A DNA stretch of 64,000 bases, taken from Liolophura sinensis (lineage: Eukaryota > Mollusca > Polyplacophora > Chitonida > Chitonidae). The DNA lies in contig NC_088307.1 of NCBI RefSeq assembly GCF_032854445.1, positions 12,152,001-12,216,000 on the forward strand, given 5' to 3'. Each line of letters starts with the position of its first letter. The first letter of the stretch is position 1. Positions 42,800 to 53,858 of this stretch are shown piece by piece. The notes under the pieces are model-generated. The model was not told the origin of the DNA. It did no database searches and was given only the letters and a program-made list of their open reading frames with translations. The position numbers and the translations under genes are program-made.

Positions 42800-43710
42800 C
42801 AATCCGAGGCCACATCGTTGTGCGTAAACCTATTATTCAACAAAAATGTATTTGGTCACGCGTAGTAGAATTTAAACTTGTAGAAACACTTGCTAGTTGT
42901 ATAATCTGTCAGAGTCTTTGGTTAAAATCTAAAAACATTCTTTGATGTAACTGGAAATATTGAAATCAACACTTAAACTCCTCGTGCTAACTCTCATGAC
43001 GTGTAATGTACAATGTATACATATATCAGTTAACCTCGCTGCAGGCTCGTTGGTGATTGGCTGGTGTGAAAGATAGGCGTGTTAGTCATGTTACATTTCG
43101 AGCGTGATCAAGGCTGCAAGATTTAACCCAGGAAATCCTATCTCCCCTGTCAGCCAATCAGCATCGATGCTATATCCCATGGTGCCATGCTGCTTAATAT
43201 GAATCTTAATATAAAACTTATTTTGCTGGTTTAAATCTTAGAAATGTCATATAGATGGCAACTAATCTTTTCTGATAGTTGTCTTTGTGAACGGTAGAAA
43301 TATGTCACGCAATATTGGGATGCTTAGAGGAGACGCTTTGAGGGACATAAAACTAGCCGACGGCGTCCTAAGAAGGAAGGGTTCAATCCCAAATCAGTAT
43401 GAATTAATTCGTAATCAAATATGATTAATTAATCATAAATCAAACATGAGTTAAAATGTAATTAGTAGTAAAGTCACAGTTGAACTGATCATGAGTTATA
43501 ATTCTATAATATATACCGGGACATACACAGTTGTTATCATGTTATTGCTGATCTTTATTTTCTCATTCAGTTATGGATCTTTATTCGTTTCGTTAATTAT
43601 TGGGTGTATGTAATGATAATGACTATATTACTGAATAATATTGGGATGCAATGTAAAACTGATTTTTTTGTACTCTTCATAAAATGCATCAATACTTTTG
43701 GGTTCAATGG
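42800..43710. other. Intergenic, nothing recognised
   Basis: AT-rich towards the right. Repeated ATTAATTAATCATAAATCAA near 43420 is low complexity. Confidence 0.45.
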
Positions 43711-43714
43711 ATTA

Positions 43715-44045
43715 ATAAGTGCTTAGGGTTTAACGTCGTGTTTAAAAATTTTACACTTATATGGCGACGAGGGGTCATTAGGTGTGAGTATATATACTGT
43801 GACTTCGTGTGCCAGGGCGAGTGAATGCCGCCAAAGTGCTGCCGGCGCTCAAGTATCATGCCGAAGACACCAGACATGACACTCTATCCAGTCACATTAT
43901 ACTGACATTGGGCCAACCAGTTCTGTTCACTTGCTTGAACTTCTCAGTGCTGTGCGCCAAGCAAGCAACAAGTACCATTTCTAAAGTCTTTGATCCGGGT
44001 TTGATCGCGGGTCTCCCGACTTCGATTTTGGGTTTAACTATTTTT
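43715..44045 (-). mobile_element. SINE-C copy, full length
   Basis: Antisense: tail GGGTTTAACGTCGTG, CAGGGCGAGTGAATGCCGCC, CAGACATGACACTCTATCCA, GTCACATTATACTGACATTG, CAAGTACCATTTCTAAAGTC, then the head GATCCGGGTTTGATCGCGGG with TCTCCCGAC (tRNA B-box-like). Confidence 0.9.
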
Positions 44046-44749
44046 TAAACTTTGAATATGAATAATTGACATGATACCTGTGTGGGCCTATACCATTATA
44101 TCCATCTAGAATTGATTATCCTGGGTAGAAACTATATGTAATCACGAAATGAGACAATTAGGTAATATATGATGTTGAAAACAGAAGGTTTATATATTAA
44201 AAAATCAAACAAACAGAAGATAAAACAAATACGTATGTGCACACAACACAGATCTAATATGCTAAGGGTTTGTGTTGTACATTGTCCAATTGTTTTTCTT
44301 CATTATTTTTATTTACTTTTAAGCGTATTCTTTTAAGTGAACTATGTCGAACAAATCTGTATATGCTTGGTACATTGCAAGAATGCTGTAATTTCAATAC
44401 ATGGTAAGTGCGTTTCGACCCAGGTGTGCACCCGAATCCTTTTCGACTCTCTTCCTAGTTCTTTCGGTTTTCCAGAGTATAACATGACATGTGGCATACA
44501 ACAGTACAGATTAGTGGAGGGGTTATTCTCTAACAGGACGTGGTATTCTAAAATGATTAAGGTAATCAGTATATCCAAATGGTATTAATTGTACACCTGG
44601 TTGCGATAAACGTCGGTTCGCGTCCAGGCTGTATACAAGTTGCAGAATTATCCGTGACTTTGTGACACTCGCCATGTCCACAGTGTAACAGATATGACAG
44701 TAACAGATAGACAGTAACAGATATGACAGTAGCACATATGCCTTTTCTT

Positions 44750-44905
44750 TATTTTGAGAGGGAAGGTCTTACAGCAACCTGCGGATGGTCGTGGGTTTCT
44801 CCCGGGCTGTGCCTGGTTTCCTCCCACCATAATGCTGGCCGCCGTCGTATAAGTGAAATATTCTTGAGTACGGAGTAAAACACCAATCAAATCAAATCAA
44901 TCTTT
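44750..44905 (+). mobile_element. SINE-A, 5'-truncated
   Basis: GGAAGGTCTTACAGCAACCT, GCGGATGGTCGTGGGTTTCT, GCCGCCGTCGTATAAGTGAA and an AATCAAATCAAATCAA tail. The ATCAA-type tail repeat differs from the usual AAATAAAT. Confidence 0.94.
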
Positions 44906-44909
44906 ATTT

Positions 44910-45845
44910 TGCCCACAAATCATTCCGCATGTCCACGAGTTTATATCAAGGGCAAAACGTATGTAAGAGACTTCTATATTTCCACGTTATGCTTCTTGTG
45001 TTTCTAGTCTGTTTTTATCTGGTTATGTCATAATAAATCCTGCTCTTCCTGAGCTATTAGTTGTTCATATTAAAGTCAACAGTCTGCGTCATAAAACTGA
45101 CGTTAATACTTTATGCAGAATTCGGCAAGTTTGATGTCATTGATGAATAGGAAACAAAGATACATAAAACTCTAACGAACGACTCCAAGAGAATCCCAGG
45201 CTTTGATTTTGTTGTGCAGTTGAAAAAATAAAGGAAAGGCTGTGAAAGATATATCGGGAGGACATAAGAAATGGACCGTACTTTGACACTCAATATCTCC
45301 GAAACACTCTTACGTCAGCTTCTAAAAATGTACACATTCAAAGGCCATTATGTCCCAAGTATACAGGTCGAATTTGAATTTCATCCTTTAAGATTTCTGT
45401 TCATGGGACCAAAATCAAAATAGAATCAAAAACGCATGTTCCGGACATTTCAAAATGATGTTCTACCTTGTTTTACGTGAAAAGGTGATCAGTTTCTGGT
45501 CCGCCGCGGAGAAAACCATTCTGATTCAGCAAAACTTGTGCCTATCTGGCAGAAGGGTTTCTCTCTAACACTAGAGCCAGACTATTTTTCCAGACGACAC
45601 TTGATTGACGCGTGTCACACAGGTGCAGTGCGCGCTGTACTCATGACACCTAACAGGCGATACAATGTGGGTCACTGGAACGTGCGTTTGTAAGGCTATG
45701 TTTTCATTTTAACCCTGTGTACAGGCTACTCAAGCTATGACCTTGAAAACTGGTCAGTATATTAACAAAAATTTTGCCATTTGAATGTTTAAAGTTTATA
45801 AGGGTTTGAACAAAGGACAACGGAACAATGCAGCATCAAAGTAGG
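44910..45845. other. Intergenic, nothing recognised
   Basis: No gene or recognised repeat. Confidence 0.45.
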
Positions 45846-45849
45846 GCCC

Positions 45850-46260
45850 AATTTTATGCCCACCCGATATATTCACCTCCCTGGATTTAAATGAAACCAC
45901 AGATTCCCCAGATCGCACATCTTATCGACCTACATTTGTAGGTCAACACGGTTTCATCTCTTGCAGACTGTGCGACAAGAGCGGATAGTTTCAATTTTGA
46001 CTTTGTAAGTTATCCTTACTTGGAGAGCAATAAGCCGACGGACCCTGTGTGTGGCGTGCCCCTATCTCGCCTTGTGGCATATGTTAGATCATGTGTGTTA
46101 TGCGACGATTTCAATCAATGTCAAGCTGTTACTGCAAAAACGTGTGTCAAGGTTATTCCATGAAACCTTCACTGAAGTTTCTTAAGTTTTACAATGAGTA
46201 TAATTCTCTTGTAAGTAAATATGGACAGAGCGTCCAGATTCTCTGTCACTCTGATTCACG
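45850..46260 (+). pseudogene. 3' fragment of an RT element, same family as 31472
   Basis: Broken frames encode FNFDFVSYPYLESNKPTDPV, CGVPLSRLVAYVRSCVLCDD and KFLKFYNEYNSLVSKYGQSV, which align with NFDVVNYPYLDSNIP, YGVYISRLVAFVRSCVNCDD and KFLKFYNGYYTLVGRYGQSV of the 31472-32872 protein. It carries stops and a frameshift. Confidence 0.85.
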
Positions 46261-46264
46261 ACTC

Positions 46265-47485
46265 TGTCTAATTCTGCTTAACCCAGGGCTAGGGGTTATA
46301 TATTCATCGTGTTGAATTAGATCCATTTATATATGAACTGTTGCAATCAAAGAGTAACTTAGATACTTAAAGTACAGAATTTTCCGTGAAAACGTAAGAA
46401 GCAAGTGTCATCTCGAGGTCGAGGGCTAGCCGCCATCTTGAACAAGTCTGTTTCACTGTCGAACCGTGAGTTTGTCAAGACTATGGCCACACGCACGAGT
46501 CAAAAACTAAGACTTTCGAAGTAACATTACGCCTAATACAAACAATGTTAGCTAGCGATAACTATTAACTTAAATACAATTGTTTACGTAAACTTTAAAA
46601 ATCAAACCTTCCCAACTTAGGCCTACATTGTATGTGCTTCTCAGCAACTGTTGACCCCGATAAAACTTTAATTGCATCATGACATGGTGACATCATGCAG
46701 ACAGAAGAGATCGCCTACTGGACAGAATTCCCGCCAGGTCCAACATTTACATGAATGTTGCACAGCGATTGGTCAACACCGAGCAATGGGAATATGAGTT
46801 TAAAAAAACACGCACTCACAACTAGCTAATCTAGCTAAGCCTATTCCGCAAGATTTCATGAAAAACTACGTATAATAAGTTTGTTGTCAATCACTCGGTT
46901 GGGAGATCAACTACTGCGCAGTGATCCAAGAGGTCAAGGTCAAATGGCATAAGCACCGTCTGATGACTTCCACATTACCGGTATTCTGCGGTTATTTCCA
47001 CCGTTTAAATGACAACTGAAGCTCCCGATAGCCGCAAGGTAGGCCTAAATACAATCAGGAGCTGTTAAATACATGGATGTAGGTACCTTTACAAGATGTA
47101 AATCTTTTCGCTATGTACGCTACTACAGGTAATCAAGGTACCGACTGGAATGCGAAATTTACCCTTACGACCCTCAAAATTGCGCAAGCGCATTCGATAA
47201 CAGACATAAAATTAAAAGGATAATAAATGAAAGCACGACTCCAAATATAATTACAGTTTTTATTGCGTACATATTGAGTTCCATATAAATCTCAACAAAA
47301 TGAAGAAAAGATCACGAAATGAAGCTGATATTCGATCATAACACTCGGTCTGTTTCGTTAAACGCACTGACACTGAGTGCTTGGGTGAAACTACTTCCGG
47401 AAATTTCTTCACATTTTTTCATGCCTCTATAGTGAACATTAGGCGATTCTCACCAATAGACCCATAAAATATGCGATATTTCTTT
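46265..47485. other. Intergenic, nothing recognised
   Basis: A GC-richer stretch with GCCGCCATCTTGAACAAG at about 46430 could be a promoter-proximal sequence, but no gene is attached. Confidence 0.35.
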
Positions 47486-47489
47486 TATA

Positions 47490-47614
47490 GTGTATTGTAT
47501 TGTATTGCATTGTATTGTATTGTATTGTATTGTATTGTATTGTATTGTATTGTATTGCATTGTATTGTATTGTATTGTATTGTACTGTATTGTATTGTAT
47601 TGTATTGTATTGTA
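47490..47614. repeat. (TTGTA)n pentanucleotide microsatellite
   Basis: About 24 units of TGTAT with rare substitutions (GCAT, TACTG). Open frames through it on both strands are artefacts of the period. Confidence 0.97.
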
Positions 47615-47619
47615 AGGTT

Positions 47620-49480
47620 GGAAAAGATAAAATAAAAGACTCGGTGAAGTCGATGTATGTGCCCCAAACGCGGCTGCAAAATTTGGAATTTGATTGTCTT
47701 CCTGGGTACGTGGCGTGTTAGATAGCCGTGGTTTATCAGAAGTGGACTTTGTGTGACCCTGTGGGAGTCTTGCAATCCTGTGGTGTTAATCAGCTTAACT
47801 GGACTTAACCACAAAGGACTATTGCCAAGATTTATCATTTGTTCATAATTAGATAACCATTCGCGCACTGTCACAGTGACATAACAAGTTTGTTCAATAA
47901 ATACCTATGGATCAGATGAAGCCGACGTTGTCGTTAATTAAACACAGCACCTGCGTAAAACATATTTCACCAAGTAGCAGGACGTTCAATCAATGTAAAA
48001 AAAAAGTATCATACCGTACTTTTTACGGTCGTGATTCTTTTACATGTGAAAGAAATGACCCTACTGAGCAAGTGACTGGTGATTCGAGGCAGCAGCCAAA
48101 CGTGCTGCTAACAAAATGCAAACACACGTGTGTTGGTGATAGGTGGCGTGTAACTGGCTACTGTTCAAGCATTTACATGAACAGTTAGCACAATACACAG
48201 CTAAATGAGGTACATTCACTAGAGACCGATTTTCACATGTGACATGTTTTCACATTGCACACATGACATGTTTTCACATTTGCCAACTCTCACTTTGTCG
48301 TCGCTCTACTGGATTTACTTTCTGTGGTGTAATATTTAATAATAAAGACATCTTATGACGTTAAATGAGTACATAAGTCATCATTTCGAGATCGTTTATA
48401 CTAATTTAGTTACGTGTAGGACCATTTCCACAGTATTATGACAGAGATAAGAGGTCATTACTGACAACTACAGATGCGTAACCAGTTTATTTATGACCCG
48501 TGTAACATTCAACGACGGTATCACAAAACATGTCGGACAGCAGCATATTGTCTCGACCACGCTGATTTTCCCAGTAGCTTTTCTTGAACAAGCTGTTCAA
48601 ACTTTACAAATTCATGTAGATGTTACTGTTCATTGTGGTATGTAGTCGGCCGAATCGGCGTGTAAACAAAAATGTACAAGTCATTACGACATTCCGTTGG
48701 TATGTAATAAAGAGTGTGATAGTTGGCGACCGGTCACACGTTACCGGTGAAATAAGACTGACAGGGCCACTCTTATTTCCCAGGTAAACAAATCATTACC
48801 CGCTGAGGCAATGTTCAAAATGTGAATGGTATTTCAGGAGATTACACGGTTTATTCACAGAGGTAGCGAATAAGTTTGAAGCCCTTAGCTTCAAGGGATA
48901 CCGTATAGGTCGTGCAAGGTAGTTTGGAGAAGTTTTTCATGAATGACTTCGGGTGCGTGTACATATACCTTGCTACTGTTTCAAGGGTTACGGTTGCCAG
49001 TTATCGCTGTGGTCGCTGCTCTGGTTTTTCCTCTCTATGCTGTAGTATTTTTATGTTGCTGTACTTCATGTTAATAGCATTTTCTTAAATCAGGCTAAAA
49101 AATACGCTTATCTTAATAATAAAATTCGCCTCATCTGGATGATAAATGGTTAAATAATAAGAACAGTTAAGGCGGTGACACAAAATCAGCTTCATTATTA
49201 AATTTAACGTCACAAAATCACATGCAACCGAAGATAGTTACGTGGAAGTAGAAGTGGTCAGCAGTTTTCAACGATGTCTGAAAGACATACGGCATTGCTT
49301 AAACCATGCTTAAACCAAAACTTCACGCTATTTCAAAGCATAGTCTCCGTAATGTGGATTTGAAACTGAAGGACCCCTTGCAAGTAGAAAGCAAATCACC
49401 CCACTTCGGTAGGGCAGTGAGGTGTAAGTTTTTTAGAGAGAAAAAAGGTAAAACTTACCTGAAGATAAAGTACAATTACA
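47620..49480. other. Intergenic with minor repeats
   Basis: A 24-bp direct repeat, ACATGACATGTTTTCACATT-like, at about 48233-48280. TTTGCCAACTCTCACTTTGT (48280), TTGCCAGTTATCGCTGTGGT (48999) and TTTGCCAACTATCATATTGT (59467) look like worn copies of one sequence. No gene was called. Confidence 0.45.
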
Positions 49481-49584
49481 GAAGAACATGTATGTGAAAA
49501 ATTGGAGTGATGCGAATTATACTTTCAGTTTTATCAAAAGACAAAGCACTCTCTAAAAATGATTGTGTACAAATTTGCACAAGT

Positions 49585-49800
49585 TGACCAGTGTAAGTAT
49601 AATGTCTCGGGCGGAGCGCCGTAATTGCCTTCGGTAAGGCGTCTCAGTGAAGCAGCACTAGATAAAAGAGCGGTGGAAATCCGTCCTGCAACAAGGAGGC
49701 ACATTACATAAATTCTAAGGACTCCTTCATCGTCATATGACGGAAAAATTGTTGAGCACGATGTTAAACCCCAAGCACACACTCAGTCACTCACGCATGA
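49585..49800 (+). mobile_element. SINE-B, 5'-truncated
   Basis: GTTGACCAGTGTAAGTATAA, CGTCTCAGTGAAGCAGCACT, GAAATCCGTCCTGCAACAAG, GGAGGCACATTACATAA, TTAAACCCCAAGCACACACT. Confidence 0.9.
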
Positions 49801-50284
49801 ATTGCATAATTTGTGTACTGCTGGTACACAAAATTATGTGGATGTGTATTTTTGCCACAACACTGTGTACTACTAGTGCACAGTAGCATTTAGTGAGTAG
49901 AGTCAAAAGCAGATTTTGCTATTTTAAGGCGTTTTCCTGCGGGAATTCCCTTCATAACAAAAGTCTGATTACGTGAACCAAAATAATTTGAAAGTTCTGA
50001 GGAACTCAACAGTCACCATAATATTTCATAGTATCTAGCGCATTGTCCGAGTGGTAACGTGTGTATTGAAACCGTAGTGTCCAAAAAGATAAGGAGTTCG
50101 ATTCGCATCATTGCATACTGTGTTTTTTTAGTGCTTTACAAAGTGAGGTAATGGAGGGTGGATGTCAGGTTTGAACCGCACAAGAAATTCTTTTTAATGT
50201 TTCTTCATGTATTGTCAAGCTATATATTAGATAAGTTTAAACATATTATTGTAAATCTATACAGATTGTATATAGTATTCTTCC

Positions 50285-50412
50285 TATGAAGGCGACAGAA
50301 ACTTGCCGATGGCCGTGGATTCTGTCCGGTTTCCTCCCATCATTGGGCTGGCCGACGCCGTATAAGAGAAATGTTCTTGAGTATTGAGTAAAACTCCAAT
50401 CAAATAAATAAA
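50285..50412 (+). mobile_element. SINE-A, 5'-truncated
   Basis: ACTTGCCGATGGCCGTGGAT, TGTCCGGTTTCCTCCCATCA, TATAAGAGAAATGTTCTTGA and AACTCCAATCAAATAAATAA. Confidence 0.9.
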
Positions 50413-50439
50413 TTCCAGTGAAAGCTATTTACCCCTGCT

Positions 50440-50800
50440 AACAGTATATCGCACAATTGCATTGAGGAAGGGGGCACTCGTTTATCAGTTCATTTTCGTA
50501 ATAAACGTCTATTACTGACACTGTCAGACATTCACGGCATAATGCGTAAGATAAAACTTTTTTCATATATCAACATTAGAGGGAAAAAGATATTATCCTA
50601 TGCATTTAACGGCATACAATAAACTGCATGATGGATAGCCACAAATATTTTAGCTTGGCGCATTTCATCGGCTACACCTGTAACATTACAACTTCAACAA
50701 CATATCGCGGAAGCCCTTGCGGCATTTCGCAGATGGTCTGTCACTTTGAGCAGGACGGAAATCGACCTGAGCCACACGATTTCCCATCCAGTTGCAAGGA
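50440..50800 (+). repeat. Dispersed repeat R2, copy 1
   Basis: GGCATAATGCGTAAGATAAA, GATATTATCCTATGCATTTA, ACGGCATACAATAAACTG, TTTTAGCTTGGCGCATTTCA and TCGGCTACACCTGTAACATT recur in order at 61690-61860. Confidence 0.85.
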
Positions 50801-51124
50801 GAGGAATAACTTTAAATAGGCTATTGTATCGTGACAGCTGATCCAGAGTTGCGTCCCTTAGTACCGGCCACAATGACACATGCAGCATGCAACAATGATT
50901 ATAGCCGAGAGCTAATGTACTTTACACGATACTTGATCATCTTAGATAACACCCATCATTCACAGCGAAGGTGCAGATTAGTAGGCTTTTATGTCTTGTT
51001 GCTTTAGAGTAGTCTCTTTAATATATGTTCTCGGTTCCAAACACAACACCTCTGCTGGTGTGTGTTTGTGGGAGTTTTATGGGGCGGAGATGGTGGGCGC
51101 GTTGTCATGGTTGTAGCTACAAAT

Positions 51125-51170
51125 ACAGACCTTAACTGATCAGATTGTGATTCAAAAGTAACATATGAAC
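51125..51170. repeat. 38-bp match to the RT-element 3' flank
   Basis: TACAGACCTTAACTGATCAG and ATTGTGATTCAAAAGTAAC match 31261-31300 (TACAGACCCTAACCCATCAG, ATTGTGATTCAAGAGTAAC). Confidence 0.7.
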
Positions 51171-51334
51171 ACATATGAACACCCGTGGCCAAACGGGATG
51201 ATCTTTTGAATTAACTCTCTGGTACCGTGGCGATTTTTGTAGTAGCAACGGAGAAGCCGTAGTGGACTCGTTCGTGCTGTTGTATAACATCGTTCCCTGT
51301 CCTGAGTGGACCAGGAGTATATCTGGTGAGAGAC

Positions 51335-51535
51335 CTTCGTGACCGAGGGGATAGCACCCCAGCCCGGTGCAATGACCCAGGAGCCTCTCACCAGTACGGT
51401 CGCTGCATTTCAAGTCCAGCTCATGCTGCTTTCCTCTCTGACCGTACGTGGGAAGGCCTTGGCAGGAAACTGCGGACGGTGTGGGGTTTCTGTCCGGTTT
51501 CCTCCCACTATAATGCTGTACATGTAGTACCGTTA
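51335..51535 (+). mobile_element. SINE-A, 3'-truncated
   Basis: TGACCCAGGAGCCTCTCACC, AGTACGGTCGCTG, AAGTCCAGCTCATGCTGCTT, CCGTACGTGGGAAGG and GTCCGGTTTCCTCCCACTAT. Confidence 0.92.
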
Positions 51536-51649
51536 GGGCAGTAGGCGCCGCTCACAGTGTTGGTAGAGGCGCCCACCAAGACCCGCCGGAGCCGATCCGG
51601 GGCGATACTTTACTATGATAAAACCTGCCACCCTTGGTGGCATCGGACA

Positions 51650-51915
51650 CATTTATTTTATTTATTTATTCGTTTGATTGGTTTGGTACGCATAGCTAAA
51701 GAATATTTCACTTATACGACGGTGGCCAGCATTATGGTGGGACGAAAATCGAGAAGAGAAAGGGGCAAACTCGCGGCCATCCGCAGGTTGCCTAGCAGAC
51801 AACACGTACGACCGGAGAGGAAGCCAGTCAGAACTCACAGCAACCACATTGGTGAGAGGCTCACCCATGAATGTTAAACAACAGTACTAACGAGTCCACT
51901 ACGGCCTCTCCAAGA
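51650..51915 (-). mobile_element. SINE-A, near full length
   Basis: TTTATTTATTTATTCGTTTG, AAAGAATATTTCACTTATAC, GACGGTGGCCAGCATTATGG, CCGGAGAGGAAGCCAG, AACTCACAGCAACCACATTG and GAGTCCACTACGGCCTC (head). Confidence 0.92.
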
Positions 51916-52019
51916 ACGTTCAAAAGCTTCACAGTAACCTACGGACAATGTACGCGTCCAAAACACACTTCGAGAACGTCCCACGACCATCAGGTTGTAA
52001 GTGGTGAGAACCAATAGGA

Positions 52020-52390
52020 AGGTTTTGAGTTATCGCTAAGGATCAAACTCTATCATGTGACCTGTCAAAAATGTTGGGCAACTATTTGCTATTCCGATTT
52101 ACTATAATATGGTCGTCTGAATCAGTTTCAAAAACGTACTAAGTTTAGAGTAGATAAACTCGAGAGGAAATTGAAGAGCTAAAGGTTTGTGGACTTGAAA
52201 AGTTCTTACTGGAAAGAGGTGTTATTTGTGTTACAATCTGGGGCAGGTGATCACTAAATTAATGTCCAAAAAGGTAACCTGATACGTTTCGCTCGTCACA
52301 TGATACAGTAGGGCAGTTTTTTTAACTTTATCTTTCTACTATGAGTAGAAGAGTTAAAACTCGAAACTTCGTTATTCACCTTGTCAGGTA
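52020..52390. repeat. Dispersed repeat R1, copy 4
   Basis: AGAGTAGATAAACTCGAGAG, GGACTTGAAAAGTTCTTACT, GGAAAGAGGTGTTATTTGTG, GGTGATCACTAAATTAATGT, CGTCACATGATACAGTAGGG and AACTCGAAACTTC. Confidence 0.78.
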
Positions 52391-52407
52391 ATCGCACTTA
52401 TCTTCCG

Positions 52408-52502
52408 TGACCAGTTGGATTTGAACACGTTCATCAAAGGCTAGTCTTTAGCCGAACGTCAGCTATGACCAGTTGGATTTGAACACGTTCATCAAAGACT
52501 AG
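52408..52502. repeat. Direct duplication, two ~38-bp copies
   Basis: TGACCAGTTGGATTTGAACA plus CGTTCATCAAAGRCTAGT, at about 52409 and 52466, nearly identical. Confidence 0.95.
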
Positions 52503-52544
52503 TGGGTCATTGGAGAAACACAATGCTTCGATTGCCTACTAACG

Positions 52545-52865
52545 AGTAGAACTGCCGCATCGCAGACGGGAGACCTGGGATCAAAGCCGGGTGGGGGTCA
52601 CACGAGCTACTTTGAAAATGGCATCTGATGCTGCCTCACTTGACGGTGAGCACTAAGAGGTTAGAGAAAGGAAGCAGAAAACAACTGGTTGTCCCGGTTT
52701 CAGTATATTGTGACTAGATGGGGTGCCATAACTGGGGTTTTCGACATAGTACTTCAGTGTCGACAGCCCTTTAGCGGCATCGATTCGCGCTACTAATCCG
52801 CGTCGTCATATGACTGAAACCTTGTTAAGTACAATTTGAAACCCCAAGCATACATACTTACATAA
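52545..52865 (+). mobile_element. SINE-C copy, full length
   Basis: Head with GCAGACGGGAGACCTGGGAT and CAAAGCCGGGTGGGGGTC, CTGCCTCACTTGACGGTGAG, TTTCAGTATATTGTGACTAG, AGTACTTCAGTGTCGACAGC, CGTCGTCATATGACTGAAAC and TGAAACCCCAAGCATACATA. Confidence 0.92.
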
Positions 52866-53464
52866 ATTGGACAAACACACTGAAGGATTTGGGCACTCAG
52901 AGCATGTAAATAATCACTTTATAGGCCTACGTACGACATGGGAGTTCAACTATATAGACATATAAAAACAAGGACCACATATATTATTATGAACACGATG
53001 TTTATTTGCTGTTCTTTAGATCCCCATACATATGTATGGACGAACATAATACCCATTACACATATATTCGTATGAGAGTACATTTACAGATGATAATATA
53101 TGTATACTGAAATTTATGAGCTGGTATACTGGTAAAGAAAAAAAAGGCATAGCTGCCTCGTGGATGATTGAACAGATTACACTTTGCAGTAAATGAACCT
53201 CGTCATGCGCACTGGGAAACCTGCGAGTTATCGTACAGAGACGGATGTAAGGCAACAAAAGGTCACCGGGGAATTAAGCGAGGATATGAGTGCATAGACC
53301 ACAAACATTGTCGATTCATTTTGTAAAATATCTACACAATGAAATATGGCTGGAGGACAAATAAGCGTTGGATACAGAGACTTCTTTGCAGGCCCGGTGT
53401 GCCATGCCGTGGTCCTAAAGGCGAAACTCGATCGAGTCCGTTTACATGGGATGTGTGATAGTTA

Positions 53465-53505
53465 CATATTTATTTGTTTATTTATTTGATTGGTGTTTTA
53501 CGCTC
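53465..53505 (-). mobile_element. SINE-A tail fragment
   Basis: TATTTATTTGTTTATTTATT plus TGATTGGTGTTTTACGCTC. Confidence 0.85.
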
Positions 53506-53779
53506 TCTCTCCCTCTCTATCCATCCCCTTTTGTGTGGCTCAAATGTTTCAATTCTGTAAGTAACTTATAAGGATTTTTTTCAGAATGGACAAATTTCGT
53601 ACGTAGGTCAATTTATATATGAAATTTGTATCATTTAAGCATCGCTTGGAATTCGACCCTGACGAGAAAACGCTCAAATCTAAAATATACGGACTTAATA
53701 AGCAACTTAAATCCAACTGCATAATAACGCAAAAATTGATAAATTACAAATATTATACTATTATAAATAATATATTGTC

Positions 53780-53858
53780 TTAAACCAGCACGTATCTGAG
53801 CACGTACACTAGAGACAGGAACAACAGTGACGACAGAGTTACGTCCCCTGAATTCTTG
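53780..53858 (-). other. Out-of-frame continuation: putative GPI-attachment tail
   Basis: Codes in the +1 frame for NSGDVTLSSLLFLSLVYVLR and more, followed by TAA at 53780-53782. Hydrophobicity and position fit the natural C-terminus of the LRR gene. Inference from sequence only. Confidence 0.65.

Noticed and set aside
47485-47874. Open frames on both strands across the pentanucleotide repeat
   Set aside because: A TTGTA period with no stops gives open frames by construction; protein is a pentapeptide repeat.
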